This document shows, in pieces, positions 63,466 to 64,000 of a stretch of 64,000 bases of DNA; within the stretch, counting starts at the first letter, position 1, and the number at the start of each line of letters is the position of its first letter. A model generated the notes under the pieces. It made no database searches. It was not told the origin of the DNA and saw nothing but the letters and a program-made list of their open reading frames with translations. Both the position numbers and the translations under genes were made by a program. The DNA comes from Planctomycetota bacterium (GTDB lineage Bacteria > Planctomycetota > Phycisphaerae > Phycisphaerales > UBA5793): positions 1,240,001 through 1,304,000 of the forward strand of contig JABFGK010000002.1 in NCBI GenBank assembly GCA_013112555.1, read 5' to 3'.

Positions 63466-64000
63466 TAATGCCAAACGACGCGTGCGAAACGCTAAGTCAC
63501 TTGAGGCGTTCGGAGTAGACCTGGGTGACTCGTTTAGCGAGCGGTACCGCACAATCCGCAAGGGCGAGGGGCCGACCATCTATACGGTAGGGTATGAGCG
63601 ACGGTCTGGAGATGATCTGATCAGTGCCCTGGTCGATGCTCAGATTGAAGTACTTGTTGACGTCCGTCAGAAGCCGTTTTCACGGAAACCGGATTTTCGG
63701 AAGGTCGCTCTGGCAACTCTGTGCGATGAAAGCGGAATCAGATACGAGACATGGACTCGGCTGGGCTCTACTCAACATCAGCGAGAGAGCCTTCGGGAGA
63801 CTGGTGATTACACAAGGTTTTATCGCCTGTTTCGCGATCTCATGAAGCGCGGGCGCAAGAATGAGATACGAGCGCTGGCGGACCTGTCGGCCACTGCGAC
63901 TATTGCACTAATCTGTTACGAGCGCGCCCACGACGAGTGCCACCGAAGCGTCGTTGCGGAACTTGCCGCCGAACTGTGCGATGCGTCGGTCGTCGCGATC
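63446..64000 (+). CDS. DUF488 family protein (3' end beyond the window)
   Basis: 185 codons are visible and the frame is open to the window edge. After a 45-residue charged N-terminus comes the DUF488 core: TIYTVGYERRSGDDLISALV, LVDVRQKPFSRKPDF, and IRYETWTRLG. Later LICYERAHDECHRSVVAELA gives the C-terminal Cys-His motif. Activity is not established. GGAGGT five bases before ATG 63446 (or two before the in-frame ATG 63443) sets the start. It is translationally coupled to the preceding gene. Confidence 0.85.
   Translation, partial: MGHYLDDNAKRRVRNAKSLEAFGVDLGDSFSERYRTIRKGEGPTIYTVGYERRSGDDLISALVDAQIEVLVDVRQKPFSRKPDFRKVALATLCDESGIRYETWTRLGSTQHQRESLRETGDYTRFYRLFRDLMKRGRKNEIRALADLSATATIALICYERAHDECHRSVVAELAAELCDASVVAI

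Noticed and set aside
63446..64000. Calling the DUF488 pair a known defence system
   Set aside because: DUF488 has no established activity, the gene is cut by the window edge, and no nuclease, helicase or methylase is visible beside it.

Overview
The window reads as chromosomal DNA from a GC-rich, double-membrane bacterium. It has a type II secretion secretin, a TolC-type outer membrane channel, several lipoproteins and many Sec-exported proteins. The gene mix (a HAF-repeat exoprotein, small secreted Cys-containing beta proteins, a pair of GH29 fucosidases beside lutABC, and a long gsp operon with degenerate GspL/M/C-like parts) suggests Planctomycetota, probably Phycisphaerae. That placement is an inference from gene content; no rRNA gene is present to settle it. 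No CRISPR array, prophage or intact insertion sequence was seen.

Layout. 1-7.2 kb: two paralogous small secreted proteins (one cut by the window edge), a coupled alpha/beta hydrolase and penicillin-acylase pair, and a HAF-repeat protein whose tail resembles the small secreted proteins. 7.2-14.1 kb: a four-gene heavy-metal efflux operon with its own promoter (Cys/His-rich membrane protein, outer membrane lipoprotein, adaptor, RND pump). 14.1-24.3 kb: housekeeping genes (smpB, gcvT, truD, a BFN-domain protein, pgpA with a frameshift, pgsA), an orphan six-PAS sensor kinase and a stand-alone MshEN (c-di-GMP-binding type) domain. 24.7-41.4 kb: a type II secretion operon in the order secreted coiled-coil protein, gspE, F, G, H, I, J, K, L, M, C-like, D and a lipoprotein, mostly with overlapping or nearly touching genes.

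41.4-46.3 kb: a possible light or oxidative-stress group: DUF2867 short-chain dehydrogenase, DUF378 membrane protein, double fasciclin protein, folE, and a divergently transcribed CarH/LitR-like regulator that has lost the cobalamin-ligand histidines. 46.3-51.6 kb: a highly structured intergenic stretch, a small gene, a Met-rich exported protein with a clear terminator, an FAD-dependent oxidoreductase, and a frameshifted glycine-zipper lipoprotein. 52.8-59.7 kb: lutABC (L-lactate oxidation) converging on two GH29 alpha-L-fucosidases, which suggests fucoidan or fucose use feeding lactate oxidation. 59.7-62.4 kb: cdaR-dacA (c-di-AMP synthesis, with a changed DGA motif) divergent from rplU. 62.7-64 kb: a coupled, unusual-looking pair ending in a DUF488 protein cut by the window edge.

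Three genes (pgpA, the secreted coiled-coil gene and the glycine-zipper lipoprotein) each appear broken by one base at or near short G/C homopolymers. Assembly indels are the simplest explanation, but it is worth checking. The most unusual observations are the detached MshEN domain, the recurring Leu-Phe-Gly motif in low-complexity parts of three secretion proteins, the ligandless CarH-like regulator with a repeat box across both divergent promoters, the altered diadenylate cyclase motif, and the folded intergenic element at 46.3-46.6 kb.
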